DNA of 64,000 bases from Asparagopsis taxiformis. Lineage: Eukaryota; Rhodophyta; Florideophyceae; Bonnemaisoniales; Bonnemaisoniaceae. Positions within the stretch are counted from its first letter, which is position 1, and the number at the start of each line of letters is the position of its first letter. The stretch covers positions 1 through 64,000 of the forward strand of contig JALQPE010000911.1 in NCBI GenBank assembly GCA_030407315.1. The letters run 5' to 3'. The translations under genes were made by a program, and so were the position numbers. The notes under the pieces are model-generated. The model did no database searches and had not been told where the DNA came from. It saw only the letters and a list, made by a program, of their open reading frames with translations. Of this stretch, positions 32,983-42,949 are shown piece by piece.

Positions 32983-33345
32983 TCACCCGGAGACCCAGAG
33001 GAATAGTTGGTATGACGTGGAGCTCTGGGCCCAGAGCTTCACATCATACCAACTATTCCTCTCCTGATCAGGCCCCCAATCAGGATCCCACGTATTCTCC
33101 ACCGCCATCGAGAACTTGCATACATTGAAATCTGGCCTCATTTGCTTCAATTCCGGGTCGCGTTCCAGCCGACCCGTCAAAACCACTTTGTTCAGCCAGG
33201 GGATCTCGGGGGGAAATTCACCAGCAATTGCAAGCTCCTCGTTCAGAACGTACGGATCACGTTCTTCCTGCTTGTTGTCACCAGCGTCTGATGTTGCGCA
33301 TGCTGTCGGCTGAGCGCATAGTCGCGTGCAGACGCGACTTCTAAA
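32983..33345 (-). pseudogene. Single-stranded DNA-binding protein (SSB) fragment
   Basis: The minus-strand frame shows an OB-fold SSB: LNKVVLTGRLERDPELKQM near residue 53, then NVCKFSMAVENTW and SWYDVKLWAQ, matching the bacterial/organellar SSB order (N-K-V-x-L-x-G-R-L...D-P-E-L, A-V, W-x-x-V-x-x-W). Organellar SSBs coat single-stranded DNA in mitochondria or plastids; the upstream Arg/Cys/Ala-rich stretch could be part of a targeting peptide. No ATG is present in frame (the first exon is missing) and the C-terminal half of the OB fold is replaced by an inverted duplication of the last ~33 coding bases (32997-33062). It is therefore a truncated captured fragment, not a working gene. Confidence 0.75.
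32997..33062. repeat. Inverted duplication at the end of the SSB fragment
   Basis: Left arm 32997-33029 and right arm 33030-33062 are reverse complements over 33 bp with two mismatches and no loop. The right arm encodes the SSB residues RNSWYDVKLWA; the left arm is its inverted copy. Confidence 0.92.
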
Positions 33346-33685
33346 TTGCACACGATCTGCGTTGACTGGGCTGGTTTGAACCTCTTCACAAATGCGCTGT
33401 TTCTATTCGATCAAAAGATGCAAGCTGTAGCTGGCAGAAATGCTGTATTGAGCGGCATTGTGATGAGGGCGAGATCGACTTCCGACGGGTTGATCAGGAT
33501 GATGTGGTGGGCGAGGTTGGTTTCTAGTTTTCTTAGATCTCAATGTTATTTTGTTCAAAAAATGCCGGAATCGGACGAGACATGTCTCCGCTTGGATGCC
33601 GTCTTGGTAAAGGTCCAAACTCAGTTCCCATCGTTGAATTGGTGTTTCCTACCATACATTCCAAGCACAGATGGTCAATAGCAGT

Positions 33686-33721
33686 ACCTACGCCCAATTG
33701 GGCGTAGGTGCTGTTAACAGC
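33686..33721. repeat. Two adjacent perfect palindromes
   Basis: ACCTACGCCC-AATT-GGGCGTAGGT (33686-33709, 24 bp, perfect) followed directly by GCTGTTAACAGC (33710-33721, perfect). The GTTAACAG motif recurs at about 33731. Confidence 0.85.
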
Positions 33722-33984
33722 ACGTGGTACTGTTAACAGCAGTGAGTAACCCATGACACAAGCAGCGCGTCGTAAAGAGCTGAAATCTATGGCGTTCATC
33801 GGGACATTTGTGCTCTTCAGCGCCATGCCCAACCGATGTCGTACTGCGACGTGGAATACTCGTCAAAGGCACACATGAATTCGTGTATTTCCACATTTCG
33901 GATGAAAGCAAAACTTTGGCGACTACACGAAATAATTCGGAGAATTGAACTCAATTTTCAGTGTTGATCATGGATGGTACGTTG

Positions 33985-35644
33985 CTAACTACGTCCACTG
34001 CGTTTCCGCTTACTTACTACTACAGCGGCGTCCATCTTGCGCTCCTCTTTCACCTCAACGCCATCCTTGATCTGATCCAACCGCTCCATCCCACACGTTC
34101 CCTCAATAGCACCATGCAAGTGCGCATCAACGTACAATCGCCAAGCCCTCTTCAAGTCCACCGCGACACCCAGCCCAGTTTCTTAAATCTTTTCCAGACT
34201 ACACATCGCGTCCACGTCAAACTTCTGGACCGCCTCCTCATAAAGCGCTCTCGCTTATACGAAATCCACATCAATACCCTTTCCGCCTCGATATATCGAT
34301 GTATACATCTCTGCTAAACTCGTCTTACTTGCGACATTCCCCTTGCGTGCCGCCGATTCATACAGCGTTACCGCACGTCGCAAATCCCGTCGAATGCCCT
34401 CGCCGTTCTCCAGCATGCATGCTAAATTGTACATTGCAAACGCATTCCCACTCTGCGCTGACCGCTCATACAGCTCAAAAGCGCGCTTCTTATCAGTCCC
34501 TTCACCATTTCCATTGTCGTACAGCGTCGCGAGATTGTTCATACAATCTGCGTCTCCGTAATCAGATCCCGACTTGTACAGTCGAAAATCTTCTGCAATG
34601 TCCTTCTGCACGCCGCATCCCTCCTCAAACATGACGCCAAGATCATTCTTTGCCGAGATATCGCCGCCCATAATTCCCTCTTCGTACAACTGTGCTGCAC
34701 GCGCCTCGTCCATCTCCACGCCGTGTCCCGTCTCGTACATGATTGCAATATTCGTTCTGCCGACTGCTAGTCCTCCATCCGCTGCCTCCCGATACAATTG
34801 CAACGTTGCAGCAGGACTTGAAAAGGGCGTACGCCCTTTTCAAGTCCTGTTGCACTTCATGTCCATTCTCATACATGTTTACAAGATGAACCTTGGCCTC
34901 CAGCGATCCCGAGGCTGCTGCGCGACGAAACAGCGCCACTGCTTGTTCATAGTCTCTTTCGCTGCCATCCGCATCGCGATACTTTTTTCCCAGCTGAAGT
35001 CCGGACGTGATATCTTCCGCCAATGCGCAGCGTTTGTACCTTACGCTTGCCTCTTCGCTGTTCGGCTGGCAGCCCTTTTCATAAAGTTGTGCCAAATTCC
35101 GCATGAGCGGTACCTGCGCGACGTCTGTCGAAACGCGAGATGATTCACAATCGACAATCACTGCCCATTGATCCGTGTGTTCGCGCAGCAAGCTCTGGAC
35201 GTCGTCGAGCTGGCGACTCATAGCTGCAATTTTTTGTGCGAGCAGCGAGCTTTCAGCGGCTGCAGTGTGACGTGCACCGCGTGTCGTTTTGCCTGACGCA
35301 GAAGATAGTTGAACATCTTCCGTCGGATTTGATGCGTTTGCAATGCGCCATTTCAGGTTCATAGACGGCATTTGTACCGAGTCGTCGCGTGACGGAGAGC
35401 CATAATCCACGAGTTTTCCTTCCAGAAAGCGAACTACGCAAATCGTGCGTGGATGACCAAAGCTCTCATGGTACTCGATGCGCCCGCAATTTTCAATGCC
35501 ATTGCACCAAATCTCGAGCACGCACGCTTTCCACCAAGAATTTGTTGGGTTTTCCTTCTTGCGCGTGCCCCAGATCACGACCGGCCACAGTACCTCCACG
35601 GTCATGCCCACTTCGACCATCTCCGGCAGACTTAGCCCTGCCAT
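33985..35644 (-). pseudogene. Sel1-repeat (TPR-like) protein, captured and broken
   Basis: ATG at 35644. The N-terminal ~110 residues form a separate domain (MTVEVLWPVVIWGTRKK, SWWKACVLEIW, IEYHESFGHPRTICVVRFLE), possibly Tudor/agenet-like. A short Ser/Ala-rich helix follows (LLAQKIAAMSRQLDDVQSLL). Then come at least seven Sel1-type repeats of ~36 residues (for example LYEEGIMGGDISAKNDLGVM, LYERSAQSGNAFAMYNLACM). Sel1 repeats form alpha solenoids for protein binding. The frame is shifted by a 48-bp inverted duplication at 34807-34854. Downstream, two in-frame TAA codons (near 34252 and 34180) precede repeat-like sequence running to a TAG at 33985. The gene is intronless here and inactive. Confidence 0.8.
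34807..34854. repeat. Inverted duplication inside the Sel1 gene
   Basis: 24-bp arms (TGCAGCAGGACTTGAAAAGG... and its reverse complement) joined at GTAC with one mismatch. It inserts about 25 bases between DLKRA and QLYREAADGG of a Sel1 repeat and shifts the frame. Confidence 0.92.
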
Positions 35645-36318
35645 GCTGCTGCGCAGATGGGTCGTCGTGGAATGGTGCACGTGATGGCCGGCTGGTGCGG
35701 TTATTTCACCGGTCGAATGCGTGGCATGGAGGGTGAAGGTCGACAGGCATGGCGGAAACAACGGGAAATCACCAGTGATGCTGCCGAGTGGAGGATTCGG
35801 GCATTATGAACTTGGTATCGGTGGTTTATCGATCACGGCCATGCGCAGTGTCTCGGCTAACACTGTTGTGTTATGGTTCGACCCAATGTGCTGGAATGCC
35901 GATCGTGTTGATTTGCGACAAGCGGGGTTGATGCCGACCATTGCGTTGTTGTTTAGTTTATGCGGTGGAAGGATTAGTCAGGAGATTCTGGCCGTTGGGC
36001 AGTGCACGATGCCGTTTGAGATATAGAGCGTTTTCAACCTTTTCATTAGATGCCGAGCAACAGAAATGCGCTGAATTGGTGCTTGCTGTTTAGGCCAACT
36101 ACCAAACTTGGCTGGTGGAAGCAGTCAGAAAACTTTTACAAGGATGTTGATCTGGGTCTCTGGCACTGTCGCCGTTCAGAGTGCTGCCATCGCATCCCTG
36201 ATCGACAAACTATTACAGTTTCAGCCACTGTATCTATCGCTAGAGAAGTGCACTATCGAATTTCTCAAACTGCCTCAAGGCAGTGTTTGAATCAACTTGT
36301 CCCAATTCTAATTCGTAA
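35645..36318. other. Region between captured genes, no gene seen
   Basis: Contains the presumed upstream sequence of the Sel1 gene and the downstream sequence of the LPMO-like gene. ORFs present on both strands show no recognisable motif. Confidence 0.4.
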
Positions 36319-37211
36319 TCAATCTCTCTGCAGACGCTTCCTTTCAACAATTCTCACATCAGAGCACTGATGAAACTCCTGCGGAAACACCTCTCCACCA
36401 CATGGTTTTCTTGAGATACCAGTATCTGTAGGGGCCCCTACATTTGCCCCAAGCACCTTCCATCCTCTCAAAATACTCCGACAGCCCCGGTGCACTACAC
36501 TGATGAGCACTAGCCCAGTACCAGTGTAACACGCAATGTCGGCTTGTAACACCTTTCTGTAGACGAAATCTCATCGTGGCTTCCCCAAATCTCTCCAGCC
36601 CGTTCCCAATCTTACACGGTAAATACATCTCCCAGGATGCTTTTCATCAATCGGACCACACCGCTCCGCACCATAATTATGCGATTAATCGCAGGCAGAT
36701 TTAGCACGCTTCAGTTCATGACATGTACCACGTTTGAAACACTGTTTTGAGATCTCGCCGTTGCACTTGGACACATCACATAAGTGTAACTGCATGAATC
36801 CACCATGATTGGCGATGACAACAGTCGAGACTTCAATAACTTGGCCCTTGGTGTACTTGCGCGAAATCCTGCCACGATAATAAAACCTACCACCACGAAG
36901 ATGCTGCTGCGGGCCCCCTTCTCGTCACCACACACACCGGAGCGCCATGTATCGCTCTGCGCCATGGGATCGAATAGCGTCCAATTATGTGCGCCCGCAA
37001 CTTCCTGAGAGCGCGATCCGGCACCTCGAACGGTGCTTTTCAGTCCAGTAGGAAAATGCGCATAGCGATCACGCGGCGCCGAATGAAAGTATATTGAGGG
37101 CGATAGTTCGCTGCCGGAGAGGAGCCCGCGTTGTGGCGGATCGGACAGCAGACCGTGTGAGAATGCTGTCGCAAGTAGGATGGCTACAGATGCGATGCGT
37201 AGATGCGACAT
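36319..37211 (-). pseudogene. Lytic polysaccharide monooxygenase-like secreted protein (frameshifted)
   Basis: ATG at 37211. A signal peptide (IASVAILLATAFS) is followed directly by HGLLSDPPQRG, so cleavage would expose the N-terminal His of the copper 'histidine brace' used by LPMOs (HG...PP.R start). Further pieces in shifted frames: GVCGDEKG; then YTKGQVIEVSTVVIANHGGF (second copper His in ANHGG), LCDVSKC; CGPIDEKHPGR; CVLHWYWASAHQCSAPG; and finally EFHQCSDVRI, the usual LPMO C-terminal motif. Frames change in a G-run near 36910 and near 36620 and 36450, and a TAA follows SACD near 36680. The enzyme family cleaves crystalline polysaccharides outside the cell. The cysteine spacing fits AA15/AA10-like LPMOs; the exact class is uncertain. 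It is a captured host gene remnant inside element B. Confidence 0.72.
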
Positions 37212-37494
37212 TTCTCAGACGATAGAGACGCAGCTTGCGAAGACGGCATCGAGTGAAACCGTCGCCTATGTAGAATCGTCATATGGGAGATCAATGGAGA
37301 GAATGGAACTTTTGCGACTGTGCTTGTGGCCCTTGTTTCGCTCTTCGCTCGGCGCTGGTCGCCATGAGGGACAGGTGACAATTCTAGCTGTGTGATAGTG
37401 TTCAAGTGGTACGATACTTGCGACTGGGAACGTCAGTAGAGCTCTAGGGTAGGAAGAATAAACTTGGGCGGGAGGACGGGTTTTCAGGACAAGC

Positions 37495-38010
37495 TGTCAG
37501 ACCTGTAATTACTCTGTTTTCTTACAGCAAAGTCATCGTTAAGGCGGATTTTTTTCTTCAGGACAAGCTGTCAAAACTGTAAGTTCTCTGTTTTCTTACA
37601 GCAAAGTCATCGTTAAGGCGGATTTGCCTCCTCAGGACAAGCTGTCGGAACTGCTATTCAGTTTTCTTACAGCAAAGGCAGTTTACCCAGGTTGCTTACA
37701 GAAAAGTCATCGTTACGATGACTTTGCTGTAAGTAAACAAAACATTACAGCAAAGTCATCGTTACGATGACTTTGCTGTAAGTAAACAAAACATTACAGC
37801 AAAGTCATCGTTACGATGACTTTGCTGTAAGAAAACAAAACATTACAGCAAAGTCATCGTTACGATGACTTTGCTGTAAGAAAACAAAACATTACAGCAA
37901 AGTCATCGTTACGATGACTTTGCTGTAAGAAAACAAAACATTACAGCAAAGTCATCTTAACGATGACTTTGCTGTAAGAAACCATAGTAAACCAACCTCT
38001 CTGTAAGCAT
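37495..38010. repeat. Palindrome array 4, including a 49-bp tandem hairpin array
   Basis: Three half-sites (TTACAGCAAAGTCATCGTT then AAGGCGG or decay) at 37522, 37596 and 37666. Six full 37-bp hairpins follow, at 37696, 37745, 37794, 37843, 37892 and 37941. The last five repeat with an exact 49-bp period, separated by AArAAACAAAACA spacers. Outer edges match other arrays (GCAGTTTACCCAGG left, TAAACCAACC right, decayed). Confidence 0.92.
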
Positions 38011-38079
38011 TCGAGAGGGACTGATGTTTCTCACTCGGGAAGAAGAAGGAGACGATTTCGGACCCCGCGAAAAAGGCTG

Positions 38080-38830
38080 TAAAGTGGTCTGGAAGGGTTG
38101 GGGTGGTTCTAGGAAGCACTAAAACGTGTTCTAATTGCACTCAAAGCTTCTGGCTTGCGTGGTAGGGCTGGTAGAATTCATCGATTTTCGGTCACCAGAT
38201 TCTCACAACTGGAGATGTGATGGTCAAAATGGAACTTTGTCCGAATTATGTGCAAGTGGTCTGTAAGGGTTGGAGTGGGTCTAGGGAGTACGGAAAAGTG
38301 TTCTATGAGTTCGTAAAGCTGCTGGCTTGCGCATTAGGGCTGACAGAATGCATCGAGTTTTGGTCACCAGATTCCCACAACTGGACATGTGATGGCCAAA
38401 ATTGAACTTTGTCGGAACGAAGTGCAAGTGGTCTGGGAAGGTTGGGGTGGGTCTGGGGAGTACTGTAACGGGTTTTATTTGCCCTGAAAGCTGGTAGCTT
38501 GCGAGGTAGAGCTTCCGGAGTTCACTAATTTTTGGTCACCAGATTCTCACAACTGGAGATGTGATGGCCAAAATTGAACTTTGTCGGAACGAAGTGTAAG
38601 TGATCCGTAAGGGCTGGAGTGGCTCTAGGGAGTACGGAAAAGTGTTTTATGTGTCCGTAAAGCTGTTGAATTGCGTGGTAGGGATTCCAGAATGCATCGA
38701 CTTTTGGTCACCAGACTCCCACAACTGGAGATGTGATAGCCAAAATTGAACTTTGCAAGAACGAAGTGCAAGTGTTCTGGATGCCTTCAAGTGGCCTGGA
38801 AGCGTACTCTGGACAAGTTTTCGGACCTTG
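38080..38830. repeat. Tandem repeat of ~170-bp units
   Basis: Four to five imperfect units, each with GGTCACCAGATTCyCACAAC, GATGTGATGGyCAAAATT and GTAAGGGyTGGAGTGG. A further, rearranged unit is at 41236-41530. No coding frame is conserved across units. Confidence 0.8.
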
Positions 38831-39651
38831 AAGAGGCTCAACTGCACAATGCTGATATTGAAATGAAACATTCATATAGTCCATTTTTAACTAGAACTTC
38901 TGGAATGGATTGCGTAGCCTATAGAGGAGCAATGTAGTTATATAATAGAGCTAGAAGCATGCCTCAACAACCTATCTCTCATGCCTCTAGTTCTCCTTCA
39001 TTATTCCAGTCTCCCTTCCTGTGACGCACCGCGCCTCTGGTGTCACTTCACACGCCCCTCCTGTGCATTAAATACCTGTCTACTACTTCCGTATTCTACT
39101 CATACCACCACCTTCATTTTACCCCATGCCTACCATCCTATCCTTTACCTTCTGTCCTTCAGTCCTAGGCTAACCTACTTCATAACCATCGATGTAAGGT
39201 GAATATCTAGATTCCTACCTACTTGAGAGTATAGTTTATTATAACGGGAAACGGACGGTTTTGTATAGTCAATGTGCTACACAGCACCAGGAGTAGATTT
39301 TGCGCACCGATAATCTATGCTTGATATTGGAGAGACCGGCTTCTTGTAGCCTCGGAAAATGTGCAGGTAGTACCTTTCCAGAGGTCCTGGAGGTGTTCAC
39401 ACCAACTCTAGTCCATTTTAACGAGTTTGAATTTCGACCGCCAGAATCTCTGTCGTGAGAAAATGGTGGTCGGAATTTACCGTGCTGCTCTCCCAATACT
39501 GAACTTTTTAGGTAGTTCAGCCCGGGTGAACAAGACACAGATTGCTCTTCAAAGCCGCCCGAAGCCGTCGAAACCATCCTTCCACAATGTTCCCGACTTC
39601 AAAATTCCTATCTCACCCTTCCCAAAGTGAGAGAGGGACCAAGGTACCAGA
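38831..39651. other. Dispersed repeat flanking palindrome array 5
   Basis: Related to 40040-40720, 41580-42060 and 3300-3830 (shared blocks near GTCAATGTGCyACACGGCACCA and CACCCTTCCCAAAGTGAGAG). No gene supported. Confidence 0.6.
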
Positions 39652-40035
39652 CGCTTACAGCTGAGGCAGTTTACCAGGGATGCTTACAGCAAAGTCATCG
39701 TTACGATGACTTTGCTGTAAGAAAAGAAAACATTACAGTGGGCGAAGGATTTTACCGGGTGAAAAAATCACCAAGAATTTTTTTACCGGGTAAAAAATCG
39801 TGGCTACTGTAATGAAACGTTTTCTTACAGCAAAGTCATCGTAACGATGACTTTGCTGTAAGAAAAGGAAACATTACAGTAGGCGAAGAATTTTTACCGG
39901 GTAAAAAATCACCAAGAATTTTTTTACCGGGTAAAAAAACGTGCCTGCTGTAATGTTTTCTTTCCTTACAGCAAAGTCATCGTAACGATGACTTTGCTGT
40001 CAGCACCCGCGGTAAACTGCCTCAGCTGTAAGCGG
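39652..40035. repeat. Palindrome array 5
   Basis: 37-bp hairpins at 39684-39720, 39825-39861 and 39966-40002, with TTTTTACCGGGTAAAAA palindromes between. Outer inverted pair GCTTACAGCTGAGGCAGTTT / AAACTGCCTCAGCTGTAAGC is perfect over 20 bases. Confidence 0.92.
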
Positions 40036-40720
40036 TCTGGCTTCACCCTCTCTCTCATGTCTCTTGTCTTCCTTCATCCCAGCCTATCCCAACCTCCCTT
40101 CTATGTCGACTCCGGTGTCACTCCAGCCGACCCTTCAGTGAGTGCAATCCTTCTCTACCACCGCCATAATCTACTCATACTATCCCCTTCATGTTGCTGC
40201 ATACCTACCCTCCCATCCTTCCTGATTTTCCTACAATCCTAGGCTAGCCTACTTACCAACTATGTTGGTATTGAAGGCAGCTAGATTCCTAGTAACTCAG
40301 ATCTATAGTCTGCTGAAAAGGGCGATTTGGTGTGGTCACTGTGCCACACGGCACCAGGAATAGAATCTGGCCACGGATACTCTATGCTTGATCTCAGAGA
40401 GAACAGCTGCGCCAATGCTCCGAAAACGTGCTGTCAGTACCTTTCCAGACGTCCTGGAGGTGCTCATGCCAGCTCTAGTTCATTTTAGGGAGGTTGAGTT
40501 TCGACAATCAGAATTTCACTCTTGAGGAAATTGTGTTTGAAATTTTGTGCACTCCTCCCGCCGTACCAGGCAGGGCACCCAGCCCAGACTGGGTTAGCAC
40601 GACGCAGAGTGCTCCCCAACACCGCTAACAGCCGTCCAAACCATCCCTCTGCCATGTTTTACGGCTTCACAATTCCTTGCTCACCCTTCCCAAGGTGAGG
40701 GAGGGACCAAGCTCCCAGCC
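40036..40720. other. Dispersed repeat between arrays 5 and 6
   Basis: Another copy of the flanking repeat (compare 38950-39650). No gene supported. Confidence 0.5.
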
Positions 40721-40934
40721 GCTTACAGCTGAGGCAGTTTACCAGGGATGCTTACAGCAAAGTCATCGTTACGATGACTTTGCTGTAAGAAAACGTTTTC
40801 ATTACAGTGGCCAGGAATTTTTTACCCGGTAAAAAAATCATGGCTACTGTAATGAATTGTTTTCTTACAGCAAAGTCATCGTAACGATGACTTTGCTGTA
40901 AACATCCCTGGTAAACTGCTCCGTCTGTAAGCCG
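40721..40934. repeat. Palindrome array 6 (simplest, near-complete nested palindrome)
   Basis: From outside in: GCTTACAGCTGAGGCAGTTT; CCAGGGATG; 37-bp hairpin 40752-40788; CATTACAGTGGCCA; central TTTTTACCCGGTAAAAA (about 40818-40834); then all of these mirrored, with the second hairpin at 40865-40901. It is the clearest unit from which the larger arrays could be built. Confidence 0.92.
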
Positions 40935-42064
40935 TTGGTCTCAACCCTCGATCTCATGTCTGTTGTCCTCCTTCATCATCTCCACATCCCTTCCTGCTAA
41001 GCATCACTTCTCTAGTGTCACTCTACCAGTCCTTTTCGTGCATGAAATACTTTTCTACCACTGCCATAGTCTACACATACTATTGCCTCTATACTTCTGC
41101 ATGCCTACGCTTCCATCTTTCTCTCCCGTGCTAGGCTTAGAGAATATCCTACTTCCTGAAGATCATTGTACAGTGAGGCAGTAAAAATCACTGTCTCACC
41201 GTACTGTCTGAGGCCCCCTTTTCAACACCGTAGTGTATAAGGGCTGGAGTGGCTCTGGGGATTACAGAAAGGTGTTTTATCTGTCCGTAAAGCTTCTGGC
41301 TTGCGCATTAGGGCTGGCAGAATGCATCGATTTTTGGTCATCAGATTCTCACAACTGCAGATATGATGAATTTCGGCCATGGCCAAAATTCAACTTTGTC
41401 GGAACGACGTAGATTTGGACTGGATGCCTCCAAGTGCATGCACTTGAAAGTGCACTTAGTCCAAAAAATTGTCCAGAGTACGCTCCCAGGCGATGGCCTG
41501 GAAGTGTACTCTGGACAAGTTTTTGGACCTGGAAGAGGTTGAATTGCACAATGCTTGTGTTGAAATGAAACATTTATATGGCCCATTCTTTACTCGGACA
41601 GCTGAAATCCTATCTACTCGAGAGTAAAGTATATAAAAACTGGAAACAGACGGTTTTGTATAGTCAATGTGCCACACGGCACCAAGAGTAGATTTTGCCC
41701 TCCGATAATCTATGGTTGATTTCAGAGAGGATAACCGCGTGCAGTCACAGGACATGTGTTACCAGATCCTTCCCAGAGGTCCTGGAGGTGTTCACACCAA
41801 CTCCAGCCCACTTTAACGAGTTTGAATTTCGAAAGTCAGAATCTCTGTCGTGAGAAAATTGAACCATTTCCGACCACGTGGTAGAAATTTCGTACACTCC
41901 TCCAACCATACTAGACACAACACCCAGCTCAAACCGGGTGTAAACAACACAATGTGTTACCTATTGCCGCCTACAGCCGTCCATACCATTCCTATACCCT
42001 GTTTCCTGACTTCATAATTCCCTCCTCACCCTTCCCTAGGTCGGAAAAGGACGGAAGTACCTGC
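40935..42064. other. Repeat-derived spacer with a rearranged tandem unit and flanking repeat
   Basis: 40935-41170 repeats 3290-3500. 41236-41530 is a rearranged 170-bp tandem unit with an inverted duplication (arms about 41458-41492 and 41497-41530). 41580-42064 is the flanking repeat of array 7. No gene supported. Confidence 0.6.
41171..41235. mobile_element. Solitary right-end fragment of a CACTA-like element
   Basis: CAGTGAGGCAGTAAAAATCA then GAGGCCCCCTTTTCAACACCGTAGTG: the last ~65 bases of an A/B-type right end, inside element B, in the same orientation and with unrelated sequence to its left. Confidence 0.8.
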
Positions 42065-42532
42065 CGCTTACAGCGGAAGCAATTTACCAGGGATGCTTAC
42101 AGCAAAGTCATCGTTACGATGACTTTGCTGTAAGAAAATAAATCATTACAGCAGCCATGATTTTTTACCCGGTAAAAAATTCTTGGCCACTGTAATTGAA
42201 ACGCTTTCTTACAGCAAAGTCATCGTAACGATGACTTTGCTGTAAGAAAATAAATCATTACAGCAGCCACGATTTTTCACCCGGTAAAAATTCTTGCTGA
42301 TTTTTTACCCGGTAAAATTTCTTTGGCCACTGCAATGGAAACGTTTCCTTACAGCAAAGTCATCGTTACGATGACTTTGCTGTAAGAAAATAAATCATTA
42401 CAGCTGCCATGATTTTTTTACCCGGTGAAAAAATTCTTGGCCACTGTAATGGAAACGCTTTCTTACAGCAAAGTCATCGTAACGATGACTTTGCTGTAAG
42501 AATCCCCGGTAAACGGCTTCCGCTGTAAGGGG
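42065..42532. repeat. Palindrome array 7
   Basis: Four 37-bp hairpins at 42097-42133, 42209-42245, 42349-42385 and 42463-42499; inner TTTTTACCCGGTrAAAAA palindromes; outer pair CGCTTACAGCGGAAGC / GCTTCCGCTGTAAGG. It lies just downstream of module copy 3. Confidence 0.92.
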
Positions 42533-42949
42533 CTGAGAGTTCCGTCCCCCTCCCACCTAGGGAAGGGTGAGCAAGGAATTGGGAAGTCAGGAACATGGCT
42601 CAGCAGAACGTTTGTACGGCTGTGAGTGGCTTCCAGGAGCATTCTGTGTCATGTGTTATCTCAGCAACGTCTCTTATAGTCGAACCTCACGGGTTGTCAA
42701 GGTCTAAAACTAGTTCCCCCCTACGGTCTAGCTAGTGAAATCATGTAAAGTTGTAGACTAATACAAAAATGTAGCAATCAATAGGCTTAGTAGCACTAAA
42801 CTATGACATGAAGGTCAGATGTATAGATGAAAATAGAAAGGTGGGCTAAGCGAATAATGTTGAGATGAGAAAGACAGAACTTCATAGCAGGGAACAATAG
42901 CATAGGTTTTAATACTTCTCGTATGCTATCTATTGCTCCTGTCATACTT
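42533..42949. other. Spacer downstream of module copy 3
   Basis: Starts with an inverted copy of the array-flanking repeat (TCCCACCTAGGGAAGGGTGAG, reverse of the block before array 7), then AT-rich sequence with no gene. Confidence 0.5.

Noticed and set aside
33346..33911. ORFs between the SSB and Sel1 fragments (for example minus-strand NVPMNAIDFSSLRRAACVMG)
   Set aside because: Could be a remnant of another captured gene because a frame change links two plausible peptides, but I recognise no family and cannot support a gene.
37696..37977. CRISPR-like appearance of the 49-bp repeat array
   Set aside because: Spacers are constant (AArAAACAAAACA), repeats are long inverted hairpins, no cas-like genes are present and the context is a eukaryotic transposon.
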